47,939 bases of DNA from a virus, in IMG/VR virus record IMGVR_UViG_3300030108_003593, positions 7,924 through 55,862 of that record; one strand, given 5' to 3'. This document shows, one piece after another, positions 8,614-20,600 of the stretch. Made by a program: the position numbers and the translations under genes. How positions within the stretch are numbered: position 1 is the stretch's first letter; every line of letters begins with the position of its first letter. The notes beneath the pieces are model-generated. The model saw only the letters and a list, made by a program, of their open reading frames with translations, ran no database searches and was not told where the DNA came from.

Positions 8614-11600
8614 TTATTGTAAACTATATGCATCTAAATACCACCACAATGTTACTATCGTGTCGTTTTGGTCATTTGTTGGGTCTATACTAACAGCAAT
8701 AGTATCAGTACTTGCGAATGTAGATGTTGCTGAAAATGTTGCAAACCCATTAGTATTAGAGGTCATACCAAGTATAGTTTCACTTTCTGTTGCAGTTGTA
8801 CTTGGATTTGCAAAATTATCACCTGCCTCGTGATATCCAACCACAGTATTACCTGGTGAAGATTCTGACCTTATCACTGCCTTATGTAATTGTCCTGCAA
8901 CTCCTGGTGCCTGTTTGTGATAATAACTAATCGAAGTTATTTCACTCAAACTATTCCAAGGTACATAAACTTTTGTACCTGCAGTATATCCATAATTGTA
9001 ATTATGAAATGTAGGATATAATTGAAATGCTGCAAATCTACCTTTTGAAAATCCAGCCTCTACATCACCATCATATGAAAATAATAAATTGTTATTTGCT
9101 GCAGTATTGATAACAAAGTCATTTTGTGTGGCTCCAGTATATCTATTTGAACTTCTTTCCAATTGGAGAGTTGCCTGTTCGGTATCTCTATCATCTAAAT
9201 CATAGAACCCAATCATTGCATACTTACTATCAGTATCAGCCTTTAATAGAAGTTTAGGAATACCACCACCACTCTGTAGAGTTAGATATGGTCCTCCACC
9301 AGCACCACTCGTAGTGGTCATCATCATTCCGTGAGGATTTCCTGTACTATCAAAACTTGCAGTTATTTGATTGATGGAGTTGAATTTGAATATTTCTGTT
9401 GAATCATCATAGGTTAGAGTTGAGTGTGCAGTTGCCGTACCATCTCCATCCATTGTTATTAATCTCGTGTCTGCATCATTAGCAACTGAGATTGAACCAG
9501 CAGGGCCAGCAGGTCCTTGTGGTCCTGGTGGTCCACTACCTCCAGAAGGTCCTTGTGGGCCAGCAGGTCCTTGTGGGCCAGCTGGGCCTTGTGGGCCAGG
9601 AGGTCCTGCAGGTCCTGCAGGTCCTTGTGGTCCTGGTGGTCCACCACCTGTTGTGAATTCGTGATAAGTACCAGTTGTACCCTCGTATACTTTTAAAGAA
9701 TTAGCTGATGCATCAAACCATATCACACCACTTCTTACCTGTGGCCCTTTTGGTGCGAATTGTGGTAATTGTAAGGTATTCAAACCCATAATATGAAAGT
9801 TAGAGTCGAGTACTGACCTGACTATACTATTAGGTTCTTCCATTGATATGAAAGACGAACCTAAACTTGTACCCATAAAAAATCTCATAGCACCAGGTCT
9901 ATTTGCTGTTCCATCATTTGGTATTAGATGCCACATAGCTCCTCTTGTGGGTGTTCCTGCAGCATAAGATTGTGATACTCTTTTGAATCCACCCAATGAT
10001 GAAAATGAACCAGTACCTATTGAGAACATTGAACCAGATACATCATCAATCACAGTATTTATTTCGGCCTGTGTGATTGATTGTGATACAAGTCTCATCG
10101 TATCTCGTAGTCGATAGTTACTTCCAGCTAAAAAGTTATTACCATTATTTGCACCATTCAAAAAGAATGTGTCGGTTGCTGGCATTCCTTTACCAGGTGT
10201 ATTAGATAGAGCTGACATCTTTCTAAAAGCTATTGATTCTGGATCTAACTTACCATCTGGCATACTAACCATATTTATTTCTGCATTTGTCAATACACCA
10301 GGATCGGCAAAGGTAGACATCGATATAGCCGCAACTGATACTGCAGTTCCAACTGCATCAACATCTGAAATTAGTATTCCACTCTTATCTTGATAACCAG
10401 CATCCAATTTCATCCTTGCCATAGTTTTTAAGGCACTTGAAACACCATCATAATAATCTACTGATTGACCAGCTAGAGTATTAGTGTATCTATGTAATCT
10501 ATCTTCCTTTATTTGCCAACCAGAAATTGTATTTCCATCTTCACCTATTTTGAAAACTTCTGTTCCACCATCTTGTAATGATTCATCATACCCAACTATA
10601 CCCCACGAACCAGTAGTACCAGATGAACCAATCTTACCAATCTTTATTCGTGGATTATTTTTATATCCACCAACCTCTAATGATTCTCCAAAGAATCCCA
10701 TATTAGCCGTAACTGTTTCTGCATCAACTCCTGCAGTCAATAAAATATTTGAGGCGGTTACATCACCAGCAGGAGATACTCTAAAGAAAGAAGTACTTAT
10801 CTCACCACTCGAACTTATATATAAATTAGGTCTATCACTTGTACCACCAACTGATAATTGGTCGTTGAAAAATCCAAAGTTTGCACTAACACCATCTGCA
10901 GTCAATCCACCACTCAAGTCCATATTTGATGCAGTAACAGTACCAGTTGCAGATACTTTGAAATTACTTGAAGATATAATCAATCCCTCACCAGTTTCTG
11001 CTGGAGTAAAGTTTCCACCAATCTGTCCACTAACAGTCAAGTCACCTGTAACTGCTACAGTACTACCATCGAATGTGAAGTTAGACTCAGCGTTAGCAGA
11101 AGAACCATTTATATCAGTTAATACTCTGTTATTTCCTGAGTTTGATATATTAATAACTCCACTTGTTCCACTCGAACCACTTGTTCCACTTGAACCACTA
11201 TTACCACTCGTACCAGATGAACCGCTATTACCACTCGTACCACTTGAACCACTTGTACCACTTGAACCACTTGTACCACTTGAACCGCTATTACCACTCG
11301 TACCAGATGAACCGCTATTACCACTTGTTCCACTCGAACCACTATTACCACTTGTTCCACTCGAACCACTTACTCCGCTTGTTCCACTTGAGCCAGATGA
11401 CCCACTTGAACCACTTGTTCCACTTGAGCCATTTGCACCTGGAGGTCCTTGTACTGAGATTCCACTTGTTCCACTCGAACCACTTACTCCACTTGTACCA
11501 CTACTACCACTTACTCCACTTGTACCAGATGAACCACTATTACCACTCGTACCACTTGACCCACTTGTACCACTTGAACCACTTGGGCCTTGTGCACCAA

Positions 11601-14600
11601 TATCACCAGTTCTTGCAAATGTGACAACTACAGAATTTGAATTACTAAATGGATTTGAAGCAGATGAACCTATGTTCGATACGGTAATATCAAAGTAACC
11701 ACTATTTTCTGATAATGAACTTATTGTGAATAATAAAAATTTTGAAGAATCAAACCTTTTTGAAATCTTTACATGCCCTTTTATTGTACTTGTGGAATCA
11801 TCAATTGTTCTCAAGAATGCCTGTATATCGACACTATTTGCATCATTATCATCAATGTAAATTCCTGTTGCAGAACTTTGTGTACCATTATCTAATCGTA
11901 AAGTACCATTACCTGGATCACTATTTGTTGTTGTGGTAGAGAAAGTATATTGAAAAGAAGCACCACCAAAGTTACCACTCGAACCACTTGTACCACTTGA
12001 ACCACTCGTACCACTCGAACCACTTGTTCCACTTGAGCCAGATGTTCCACTTGAACCACTTACTCCACTTGTTCCACTTGACCCACTCGTACCACTTGAA
12101 CCAGATGTTCCACTTGTACCTGAACTTCCACTTACTCCACTTGTTCCACTCGAACCACTTGTACCTGAACTTCCACTTACTCCACTCGTACCACTTGAAC
12201 CACTCGTACCTGATGAACCACTTGTCCCACTTGTTCCACTTGTGCCACTACTTCCACTTGAACCACTCGTACCTGATGAACCACTTGTCCCACTTGAACC
12301 ACTTACTCCACTTGTACCACTTGAGCCTGATGTTCCACTTGTCCCACTCGTTCCACTTGTTCCACTTGAGCCTGATGAACCACTTGTTCCACTTGTTCCA
12401 CTTGAGCCAGATGTTCCACTCGAACCATTATTACCTGGAGGTCCTTGAGGTCCTGTTTGTCCACTTGTTCCACTACTTCCGCTTGAACCAGATGTTCCAC
12501 TTGTCCCACTCGTTCCACTTGAGCCAGATGTTCCACTTGACCCACTTACTCCACTTGTACCACTTGAGCCAGATGTTCCACTTGTTCCACTCGAGCCTGA
12601 TGAACCACTTGTTCCACTCGAACCACTCGTTCCACTTGTACCAGATGTTCCACTTGTACCAGATGTACCACTTGTCCCACTTGAACCAGAAGAACCACTT
12701 GTTCCACTTGACCCACTTGAACCAGAAGTACCTGATGAACCACTTGTTCCACTCGTACCACTTGTTCCACTTGTGCCTGATGTTCCACTTGAACCACTCG
12801 TACCTGAACTTCCACTCGAACCACTTGTACCAGATGTTCCACTCGTACCACTTGTACCACTTGAGCCAGATGTACCTGAAGAACCACTACTACCACTTGT
12901 TCCACTACTACCACTCGTACCACTTGAGCCAGATGTTCCACTTGTTCCATTCGTACCACTTGTACCTGAAGAACCACTATCACCTTTATCACCAGTTCTT
13001 GCGAATGTAATTATGATTTCCTCACCAGCACTAAATGGTGAAGTTTCTGAAGAATCTATAGGACTTACAGTTATATCAAAATAACCACTAAGTTCTGATA
13101 AACTTGAGATAGTAAATAATAAGAATTGACCACTATCTTGTTTGTTTGAAATTTTTACATGCCCTTTTATTGTACTTGTTGAGTCATCAATGGTACGCAT
13201 AAAAGCTTGTATGTCATTACCATCCTCATCAGTATCACAAATATAAATACCTGTAGCGGCATTCTGTGTAGCATTGTCTAATCTTATATCACCAGCGCCT
13301 GGATTTGCATTATTGGTATTTGTCTCGAAAGTATAGAAGAAAGCTGCTCCACCAAAATTACCATCAGCACCACTTGTTCCACTACTACCACTCGTACCAC
13401 TTGAACCGCTAGTACCACTTGTGCCTGAACTTCCACTTGTGCCTGAAGAACCACTATCTCCACTTGTTCCACTCGAACCACTTGAGCCAGATGTTCCACT
13501 CGTACCTGATGAACCACTTGAACCACTTGTTCCACTCGTTCCGCTCGTACCACTTGTTCCACTTGAGCCAGATGTTCCACTACTTCCACTTACTCCACTT
13601 GACCCACTCGAACCACTTGTTCCACTTGTTCCGCTAGTACCACTTGAGCCAGATGTTCCACTTGAGCCAGATGTTCCACTTGAGCCACTTGAACCACTTG
13701 TACCTGAACTTCCACTTACTCCACTTGTTCCACTCGAACCACTTGTACCACTTGTACCAGATGTACCTGCAGTACCAGAAGAACCTGATGAACCACTCGT
13801 TCCACTACTACCACTCGAACCACTTGAGCCAGATGTACCTGAAGAACCACTTGAACCCGATGTTCCACTTGTTCCACTTGTTCCGTTTGTACCTGAAGTA
13901 CCCGAAGTACCAGAAGAACCACTCGTACCACTTGAACCGCTATCTCCACTTGTTCCACTTGACCCACTCGAACCACTTGTTCCACTTGAACCACTCGAAC
14001 CAGATGTTCCACTTGTTCCACTTGAACCAGATGTTCCACTCGTACCAGAACTTCCACTTGTGCCTGAAGAACCACTATCTCCACTTGTTCCACTTGACCC
14101 ACTTGAACCACTTGTTCCACTCGTACCTGAAGAACCACTTACTCCACTTGAACCACTACTACCACTTGTTCCACTTGAACCTGAAGAACCACTTGTTCCG
14201 TTTGTACCACTTGTTCCTGATGAACCACTTGTGCCTGAAGAACCAGAAGTTCCACTCGTACCACTTGTTCCACTTGTTCCACTTGAACCTGCAGCAACCT
14301 CAAATCCTGTGGGTGTTCCTCTGTATATATTATTGTCGTGTGTACTAAAAGCTATTTGACCAGGTTTTGGTGTAATGGTTGTTGCATTTGCCACAATCGG
14401 TATAACAAAACTACCAGTTACATCCAATGAACCTGAAAATCTATGAGTATCAGTTAGAGTATCTCCAAATATATTTGAACCCTCTGAAAAACTCTGTGTA
14501 AAATATGATGTAGATGAGGATACAATTTGATTTTCAGCAATAACATCCCCACTTACTCGTAAACTACCAAGTAAATTTAGATAGTCTCCATCTTTGTTGA

Positions 14601-14685
14601 ATGTCGCTACATTTTGTCCCTCTACTTGGACTACAATAGCCGCTGATGATGATATAATCCCATCTTCTATATGAATTTTACCCAT
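8614..14685 (-). CDS. Giant collagen-like fibre protein (2023 aa)
   Basis: Start [19 protein letters not shown], directly after the TAG of the previous fibre gene, with AGGAAAG upstream. Order of parts: N-terminal domain (about 130 residues, similar to that of the 2334-aa fibre); GTS/GSS Gly-X-Y tract; RTIDD module; long Gly-X-Y tract with a GPQGPPG insert; second RTIDD module; Gly-X-Y tract; a [11 protein letters not shown] cap; two VTAS...GFF...VGG repeats; a mixed globular region; a classic collagen block [13 protein letters not shown] (about 9490-9655); and a C-terminal head of about 290 residues beginning SISVANDAD. The head could be the receptor-binding or trimerisation end, but no known lectin or peptidase motif was recognised. 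The gene is probably translated from the same mRNA as its upstream neighbour. Confidence 0.85.
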   Translation of the reverse strand: MGKIHIEDGIISSSAAIVVQVEGQNVATFNKDGDYLNLLGSLRVSGDVIAENQIVSSSTSYFTQSFSEGSNIFGDTLTDTHRFSGSLDVTGSFVIPIVANATTITPKPGQIAFSTHDNNIYRGTPTGFEVAAGSSGTSGTSGTSGTSGSSGTSGSSGTSGTNGTSGSSGSSGTSGSSGSSGVSGSSGTSGTSGSSGSSGTSGDSGSSGTSGSSGTSGTSGSSGTSGTSGSSGSSGTSGSSGSSGTSGDSGSSGTSGSSGTSGTSGTNGTSGTSGTSGSSGSSGTSGSSGSSGSSGTSGSSGSSGTAGTSGTSGTSGSSGTSGVSGSSGTSGSSGSSGTSGSSGTSGSSGTSGTSGTSGSSGSSGVSGSSGTSGSSGTSGTSGTSGTSGSSGSSGTSGTSGSSGSSGTSGDSGSSGTSGSSGTSGTSGSSGTSGSSGTSGADGNFGGAAFFYTFETNTNNANPGAGDIRLDNATQNAATGIYICDTDEDGNDIQAFMRTIDDSTSTIKGHVKISNKQDSGQFLLFTISSLSELSGYFDITVSPIDSSETSPFSAGEEIIITFARTGDKGDSGSSGTSGTNGTSGTSGSSGTSGSSGTSGSSGSSGTSGSSGTSGTSGTSGTSGSSGSSGTSGSSGTSGTSGTSGTSGTSGSSGTSGSSGSSGTSGSSGSSGTSGTSGTSGTSGTSGTSGSSGTSGSSGSSGTSGTSGSSGTSGVSGSSGTSGSSGTSGTSGTSGSSGSSGTSGQTGPQGPPGNNGSSGTSGSSGTSGTSGSSGSSGTSGTSGTSGTSGSSGTSGVSGSSGTSGSSGTSGSSGSSGTSGTSGTSGSSGTSGSSGTSGVSGSSGTSGSSGTSGVSGSSGTSGTSGSSGTSGSSGTSGVSGSSGTSGSSGTSGSSGTSGSSGTSGSSGNFGGASFQYTFSTTTTNSDPGNGTLRLDNGTQSSATGIYIDDNDANSVDIQAFLRTIDDSTSTIKGHVKISKRFDSSKFLLFTISSLSENSGYFDITVSNIGSSASNPFSNSNSVVVTFARTGDIGAQGPSGSSGTSGSSGTSGNSGSSGTSGVSGSSGTSGVSGSSGTSGISVQGPPGANGSSGTSGSSGSSGSSGTSGVSGSSGTSGNSGSSGTSGNSGSSGTSGNSGSSGTSGSSGTSGSSGTSGNSGSSGTSGNSGSSGTSGSSGTSGVINISNSGNNRVLTDINGSSANAESNFTFDGSTVAVTGDLTVSGQIGGNFTPAETGEGLIISSSNFKVSATGTVTASNMDLSGGLTADGVSANFGFFNDQLSVGGTSDRPNLYISSSGEISTSFFRVSPAGDVTASNILLTAGVDAETVTANMGFFGESLEVGGYKNNPRIKIGKIGSSGTTGSWGIVGYDESLQDGGTEVFKIGEDGNTISGWQIKEDRLHRYTNTLAGQSVDYYDGVSSALKTMARMKLDAGYQDKSGILISDVDAVGTAVSVAAISMSTFADPGVLTNAEINMVSMPDGKLDPESIAFRKMSALSNTPGKGMPATDTFFLNGANNGNNFLAGSNYRLRDTMRLVSQSITQAEINTVIDDVSGSMFSIGTGSFSSLGGFKRVSQSYAAGTPTRGAMWHLIPNDGTANRPGAMRFFMGTSLGSSFISMEEPNSIVRSVLDSNFHIMGLNTLQLPQFAPKGPQVRSGVIWFDASANSLKVYEGTTGTYHEFTTGGGPPGPQGPAGPAGPPGPQGPAGPQGPAGPQGPSGGSGPPGPQGPAGPAGSISVANDADTRLITMDGDGTATAHSTLTYDDSTEIFKFNSINQITASFDSTGNPHGMMMTTTSGAGGGPYLTLQSGGGIPKLLLKADTDSKYAMIGFYDLDDRDTEQATLQLERSSNRYTGATQNDFVINTAANNNLLFSYDGDVEAGFSKGRFAAFQLYPTFHNYNYGYTAGTKVYVPWNSLSEITSISYYHKQAPGVAGQLHKAVIRSESSPGNTVVGYHEAGDNFANPSTTATESETILGMTSNTNGFATFSATSTFASTDTIAVSIDPTNDQNDTIVTLWWYLDAYSLQ
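9490..9655 (-). repeat. Pro-rich collagen block
   Basis: About 55 residues of strict Gly-X-Y with GPP, GPQ, GPA triplets. It differs from the GTS/GSS triplets elsewhere in this gene and leads into the C-terminal head domain. Such Pro-rich triplets are better formers of triple helix than GTS. Confidence 0.85.
11600..11973 (-). repeat. Fibre module copy 2 ([13 protein letters not shown] domain)
   Basis: From NFGGASF to [11 protein letters not shown] in the 2023-aa fibre. It contains [19 protein letters not shown] and FDITVSNIG. Gly-X-Y tracts lie on both sides. Confidence 0.9.
12980..13359 (-). repeat. Fibre module copy 3 ([13 protein letters not shown] domain)
   Basis: From NFGGAAF to FARTGDKGD in the 2023-aa fibre. 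It contains [19 protein letters not shown] and FDITVSPID. It is closest to copy 2 in the same gene (shared [11 protein letters not shown]), suggesting duplication within the gene. Confidence 0.9.
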
Positions 14686-17600
14686 CTACACTTTCCTAAT
14701 CATTGCTAGTATTGAAAAACTTTCACCCTCACCACTCTCAAGTGATTGAGCGATTACAGAACCAAACATCTGTACATTAGATAAATATTGATTTTCTACA
14801 GATTTACCATGCCCAATTACATCTGATGTGACAATCCAATCACCAACATTTACTTTTCCAGTAACCAATATAGGTTCAGCACCAAGTATAATTGGTTCAT
14901 CTTTACCTTGTTTACTAACTCCCATTACAAGAGTATCAAAATTCTTTTCACAAGGAATTAATTTTTTACCATCCCATACCAATATAGTTCCTGTTGGTAA
15001 TTTACCAATTCCTTCTGTTCGTAAGTTAGTTTCAAAAATACCACCAGTAGTAGTTTGTGTAGCAAATACATCACCCCATCTCTTTTCAGCCGTACCAAGT
15101 GTCATAGAAGAATCATCAGTTCTTGGTATAAACACACCATTCAAGTCTAAAATACTACCATCAAATGTCAATGAAGCTTCTGCAGTTCCAGTACCATCTC
15201 CATCCGATGTCAATACTCTATTCTCACCATCTGATGCAATTGATATTACACCACTTGTTCCACTTGACCCACTTGAACCAGATGTTCCACTTGACCCACT
15301 TGTTCCACTTGTACCAGATGTTCCACTCGAACCACTTGAACCACTTGTGCCAGATGTTCCACTTGTACCACTCGTACCTGAAGAACCACTTACTCCGCTT
15401 GAACCACTACTACCACTTGTTCCACTCGTACCACTCGTACCACTTGTACCAGATGTTCCACTCGAACCACTTATTCCACTTGAACCGCTTGAGCCAGATG
15501 TTCCACTTGACCCACTTGTTCCACTTGAGCCAGAGACTCCACTTGAACCACTTGAACCGCTAGTACCACTTGTACCTGATGACCCACTTGTTCCACTCGA
15601 ACCACTTGTTCCACTTGAGCCAGAGGAACCAGATGTTCCACTTGAACCACTTGAGCCAGATGTTCCACTTGTACCTGATGTTCCACTTGTTCCACTCGAA
15701 CCACTTACTCCACTTGAACCACTACTACCACTTGTTCCACTTGACCCGCTTGAACCACTTGTTCCACTTGAACCACTTGTACCCGAAGAACCACTATCTC
15801 CACTTGTTCCACTACTTCCGCTTGTACCAGATGTTCCAGATGTTCCACTTGTTCCACTCGTACCTGATGAACCACTTGAACCACTTGTTCCACTTGAACC
15901 TGAAGAACCACTTGTTCCACTTGTTCCAGATGTTCCACTTGAACCACTTGTACCAGATGTTCCACTTGTTCCACTCGAACCACTACTTCCACTCGTACCA
16001 CTTGAACCTGATGTACCACTTGAACCAGATGTTCCACTTGTTCCACTTGTTCCACTACTTCCACTTGAACCACTTGTACCTGAAGAACCACTACTTCCAC
16101 TTGTACCAGATGTTCCACTTGAACCACTTGTTCCACTTGAACCTGAACTTCCACTCGTTCCACTTGAACCACTTGAGCCAGATGTTCCACTCGTACCACT
16201 TGTTCCACTCGTACCACTTGAACCAGATGTTCCACTTGTTCCACTTGTTCCAGCATCAGGATCTGATGCAGTTGATGTAGCACCATCTGAAACCAAACCA
16301 CCAGTTGCAGTAACAGTATTTGCAGTCAATGATTCAGCAGTTATTGATGCACCATTTATTTCTAAACCATCACGAGTTAGTTTTATGTAACTACTTGGTG
16401 ATGCAAATATCAATAACCCATCAGGCATCAATTCAATTTTTGCCTCGACTTGTTTTAGTACGAATGAATCAAACTGAAGTTCTGTGTATGGTGTTCCATC
16501 ATTTCCTAACTCCGAAGTTGGGTTCAACGAACCACTAACTTTTACTAAAATATTTGTAGTGTCTTTTGGTAGTTCAGCATTTAGATTTATCTGTGAGAAA
16601 TTCTTACCAGGTAAGAAACTCTTTCCTACAGGACTACTTCCATCCACACTACCAGATGGGCCGAACATATAATAAGCTGATGCTGATTCATACCACAATG
16701 AAACAAATTGGTTTGGTACAGATCTGTTTGTTCCAGCACCTTGTAAACTATGACTCATTCTTGTGTTGAATGAAGTATAAATTGTTTTACCTTCTGAGAA
16801 TGAACCAGTAATACTTGAAGATATTATGTAATTATGAGTCTCACCCAATACATAAGAACCACTTGGTACAAAAATATCAAGTGTATTATTACCTTCTTGT
16901 GCACTTTGACCAACACTACCATATTGATTTCTTCTTGTTATCGAAGAACTAACTCTTGCACCAAGTTCAATAGACCAAGAAACAAGACTATTCGGTGAAG
17001 ATATAGTTCCAATGTTCTGTCCACCAAATGGTGGTGTTCCAGCGTTTGAATTTGCACCTGTATCGATTATTTCTATTCCACCATTTATAAATAAATCCGT
17101 ACCAGCTGCCTCATTACTCAAAGATGCAGATGCAACTTTTACAACGGTATCTCCAAATTGATTGTCTATTTCTAAACCAGGTAATGATGAATTTAATGCT
17201 ACAGTTCCTTTACTTATAGAACCATCTTCTATTTTCCAACCAGCAATATCACCAGCTGATGCAGTCATCTCTCCTGCAGGTGATACTTGGAAATTAGATG
17301 CAGATACAAACCCACTTGATGATATTATAAAATTAGGTATTGCTTCTGTACCACCTACTTTTAGTGTATCTCCAAAAAATCCAAAGTTTGCGTGAACCGA
17401 ATCTGCCTGTACATCAGAACCTATCAACATTCTTGAAGCAGTTACCGCACCATATTGGTCTACTCTAAAGAATGATGCGGATATTTCACCACTCGAACTT
17501 ACATAAACATTAGGTTCTGCTTCAGTGCCTCCTACTAATAATTTATCCCCAAAGAAACCAAGTGTAGCGTGTACAGAATCTGCCTGAACATCATTACCAA

Positions 17601-20600
17601 TCAACATCCTTGATGCAGTAACAGCACCATATTGGTCTACTCTAAAGAATGATGCAGAGATTTCTCCACTTGAACTAATATACACATTAGGTTCTGCTTC
17701 TGTACCACCAACTAATAATCTGTCTCCAAAGAAACCAAGATTTGCGTGTACTGAATCAGCCTGTACATCATTACCAATCAACATTCTTGAGGCAGTTACT
17801 GCTCCGTGTTGGTCTACTCTGAAGAAAGAAGCTGAAATCTCACCACTTGATGAAATATAAACATTTGGTTCAGCCTCAGTTCCACCAACTAATAATCTGT
17901 CTCCAAAGAAACCAAGATTTGCGTGTACCGAGTCTGCTTGTACATCGTTACCAATCAACATTCGAGATGCAGTTACCGCACCATATTGGTCTACTCTAAA
18001 GAATGAAGCTGAAATCTCACCACTTGAACTTATATAAACATTTGGAGCATCAACACTTCCACCGACTAACATTCTATCTTCAAAGAAACCAAAGTTTGCG
18101 TGTACTGAATCTGCCTTGACATCTTGTGCAATCAAGATACGAGATGCAGTTACTGCTCCTTCTGTATCAATTCTGAAATGAGATGCGGATATTTCACCAC
18201 TTGAACTTACATAAACACTTGGTTCTTCAACAGTACCACCAACTAATAATTTATCTTCAAAGAAACCAAGTGTTGCGGTAATATCATCTGTTAGTAATAT
18301 ACTTGATGCAGTAACATTACCATCTGCATCTACTTTGAAGTTACTTGAACTTACCACATATGTAGCATCAGGTGATAATTCAAATTGACCTGTTTTTGCA
18401 AGTTTATCTGAGTTGATTGTCCACCCACCAATATTACCACTATCGGCATCTAAATTTGTTAGAGTTACATTGTTGAAATTTACATTATCTAAAATATTTA
18501 TATCACTATTACCAGCAATATTTGAAGCCTGTATTCTACCAAACGAACCAGTTGAGGTTGATGAACCACTAATCCCAGCAGATGCATCGACTCTACCAAA
18601 CGAACCAGTTGAAGTTGATGTACCTTCTAATTTATTTTGTTCAAACGACCAATAGGTTGTATTACCAGCAGTGTTCTGAAGTTTTAATGCTGTTGAAAAT
18701 TGTCTTAATTCTGCACCAAAGGAAGAATTGAATCTCAACTGATTGTATATTTGTCCTGGATTACCAGGTATTCTTTGGTCTAATACTAATGGATTACCAG
18801 ACAAACTCTTTATTGTCGGTGTATCAGAAGTCTCTATTAGAAAAGTATCACCATTTTGTGTGATATCCCCACCAATAGTTGCATTACTATCAATTATTAG
18901 TTCACCAAATGAACCCGTTGATTGTGCAGAACCACTTACAGAACCGTGAGTATCTACACCCATACTTGAACCTGTTATAAACAATGAACCAGTTAGTCGT
19001 AAATTTGCTCCATCAAAAGTAAGGTTAGCTTCTGCAGTTCCAGTTCCATCACCATCGGATGTTATAATTCTATTCTCACCCTCACTAGCTAGTTGAATTA
19101 CACCACTTGTTCCACTCGAACCTGAACTTCCACTTGTTCCACTTGTACCACTTGACCCACTATCACCTTTATCACCAGTTCTTGCAAATGTTGCAATAAC
19201 ATCTTCTGTATTACTAAATGGAGCTGCAGCTGATGAATCTACAGCACTTATAGTAACTTTATGGTAACCTGTTTCTTCAGAAGATGCTGATATTGTAAAT
19301 AAAATAAATTGTGAACTATCTGTTTTATTTGTTATTCTAACATGCCCCTTTATCGTAGAGGTCGAATCATCTATAGTTCGTAAATAAGTTTGTATATCTG
19401 TACCATTGACATCAGTATCATCAATGTACATTTCTGTTGCATTATTTTGAGTTGCATTGTTTAGTGCTAATTTTCCTGCACCAGGATCTGAATCTGATGT
19501 AGCAGTATTGAAATCAAACTCAAATGCTGCACCACCAAAATTACCATCAGCACCACTTGTTCCACTACTACCACTCGTACCACTTGACCCACTTGTACCA
19601 CTTGACCCACTCGTACCACTTGAGCCAGAACTTCCACTTGTTCCACTTGTTCCTGATGTACCACTTGTCCCACTTGAGCCAGAACTTCCACTTGTCCCAC
19701 TTGAACCACTTGAACCGCTTGTTCCGTTTGTACCACTCGTTCCACTTGAACCACTTGTTCCACTTGAACCATCACCCCCATCTATTCCACTTGTACCTGA
19801 AGAACCACTCGAACCACTTGTGCCAGATGTTCCACTTGTACCACTTGACCCACTTGAACCACTTGTGCCAGATGACCCACTTGAACCACTTGTTCCACTT
19901 GTTCCATTTGTACCTGAAGTACCAGAAGAACCACTCGTACCACTTGAACCATCTTCCCCACTTGTGCCTGACGAACCACTTGTTCCACTTGTACCTGATG
20001 AACCACTCGTTCCACTTGTTCCACTCGTACCAGAAGAACCTGATGAACCACTTGTTCCACTCGAACCTGAACTTCCACTTGTTCCACTTGTACCACTTGA
20101 ACCATCTATTCCACTTGTACCACTTGAACCACTTGTTCCACTACTTCCACTCGAACCGCTTGTTCCACTTGAGCCTGAAGAACCAGAAGTTCCACTTGTC
20201 CCACTCGAACCACTTGTTCCACTTGAGCCAGATGTTCCACTTGTGCCAGATGAACCTGATGTTCCACTCGAACCATCTATACCACTTGTGCCAGATGAAC
20301 CACTTGACCCACTCGTACCACTTGAGCCTGAAGAACCACTTGTTCCACTACTTCCACTTGAACCAGCCGTTCCACTTGAACCACTTGAACCACTCGTGCC
20401 AGATGTTCCACTTGTTCCGTCTACACCACTTGTTCCACTTGAACCAGATGTTCCACTTGTACCACTTGAACCTGAACTTCCACTTGTACCACTTGAGCCT
20501 GAAGAACCACTTGTGCCAGATGTTCCACTCGTACCTGAAGAACCACTTGTACCACTTGTGCCTGAAGAACCACTTGTACCACTCGAACCATCTATTCCAC

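Noticed and set aside
11160-14290. Dense short direct repeats that could suggest a CRISPR array or tandem satellite
   Set aside because: The repeats are in frame, 9 bases long with synonymous variation, and encode collagen-like triplets; there is no spacer structure.
14686-15250. Peptidase or intramolecular-chaperone domain at the C-terminus of the 2334-aa fibre
   Set aside because: The GTAEKRWGDVFA and GDWIVTS segments resemble fibre-tip chaperone domains, but I could not identify a catalytic pair, so I did not call autoproteolysis.
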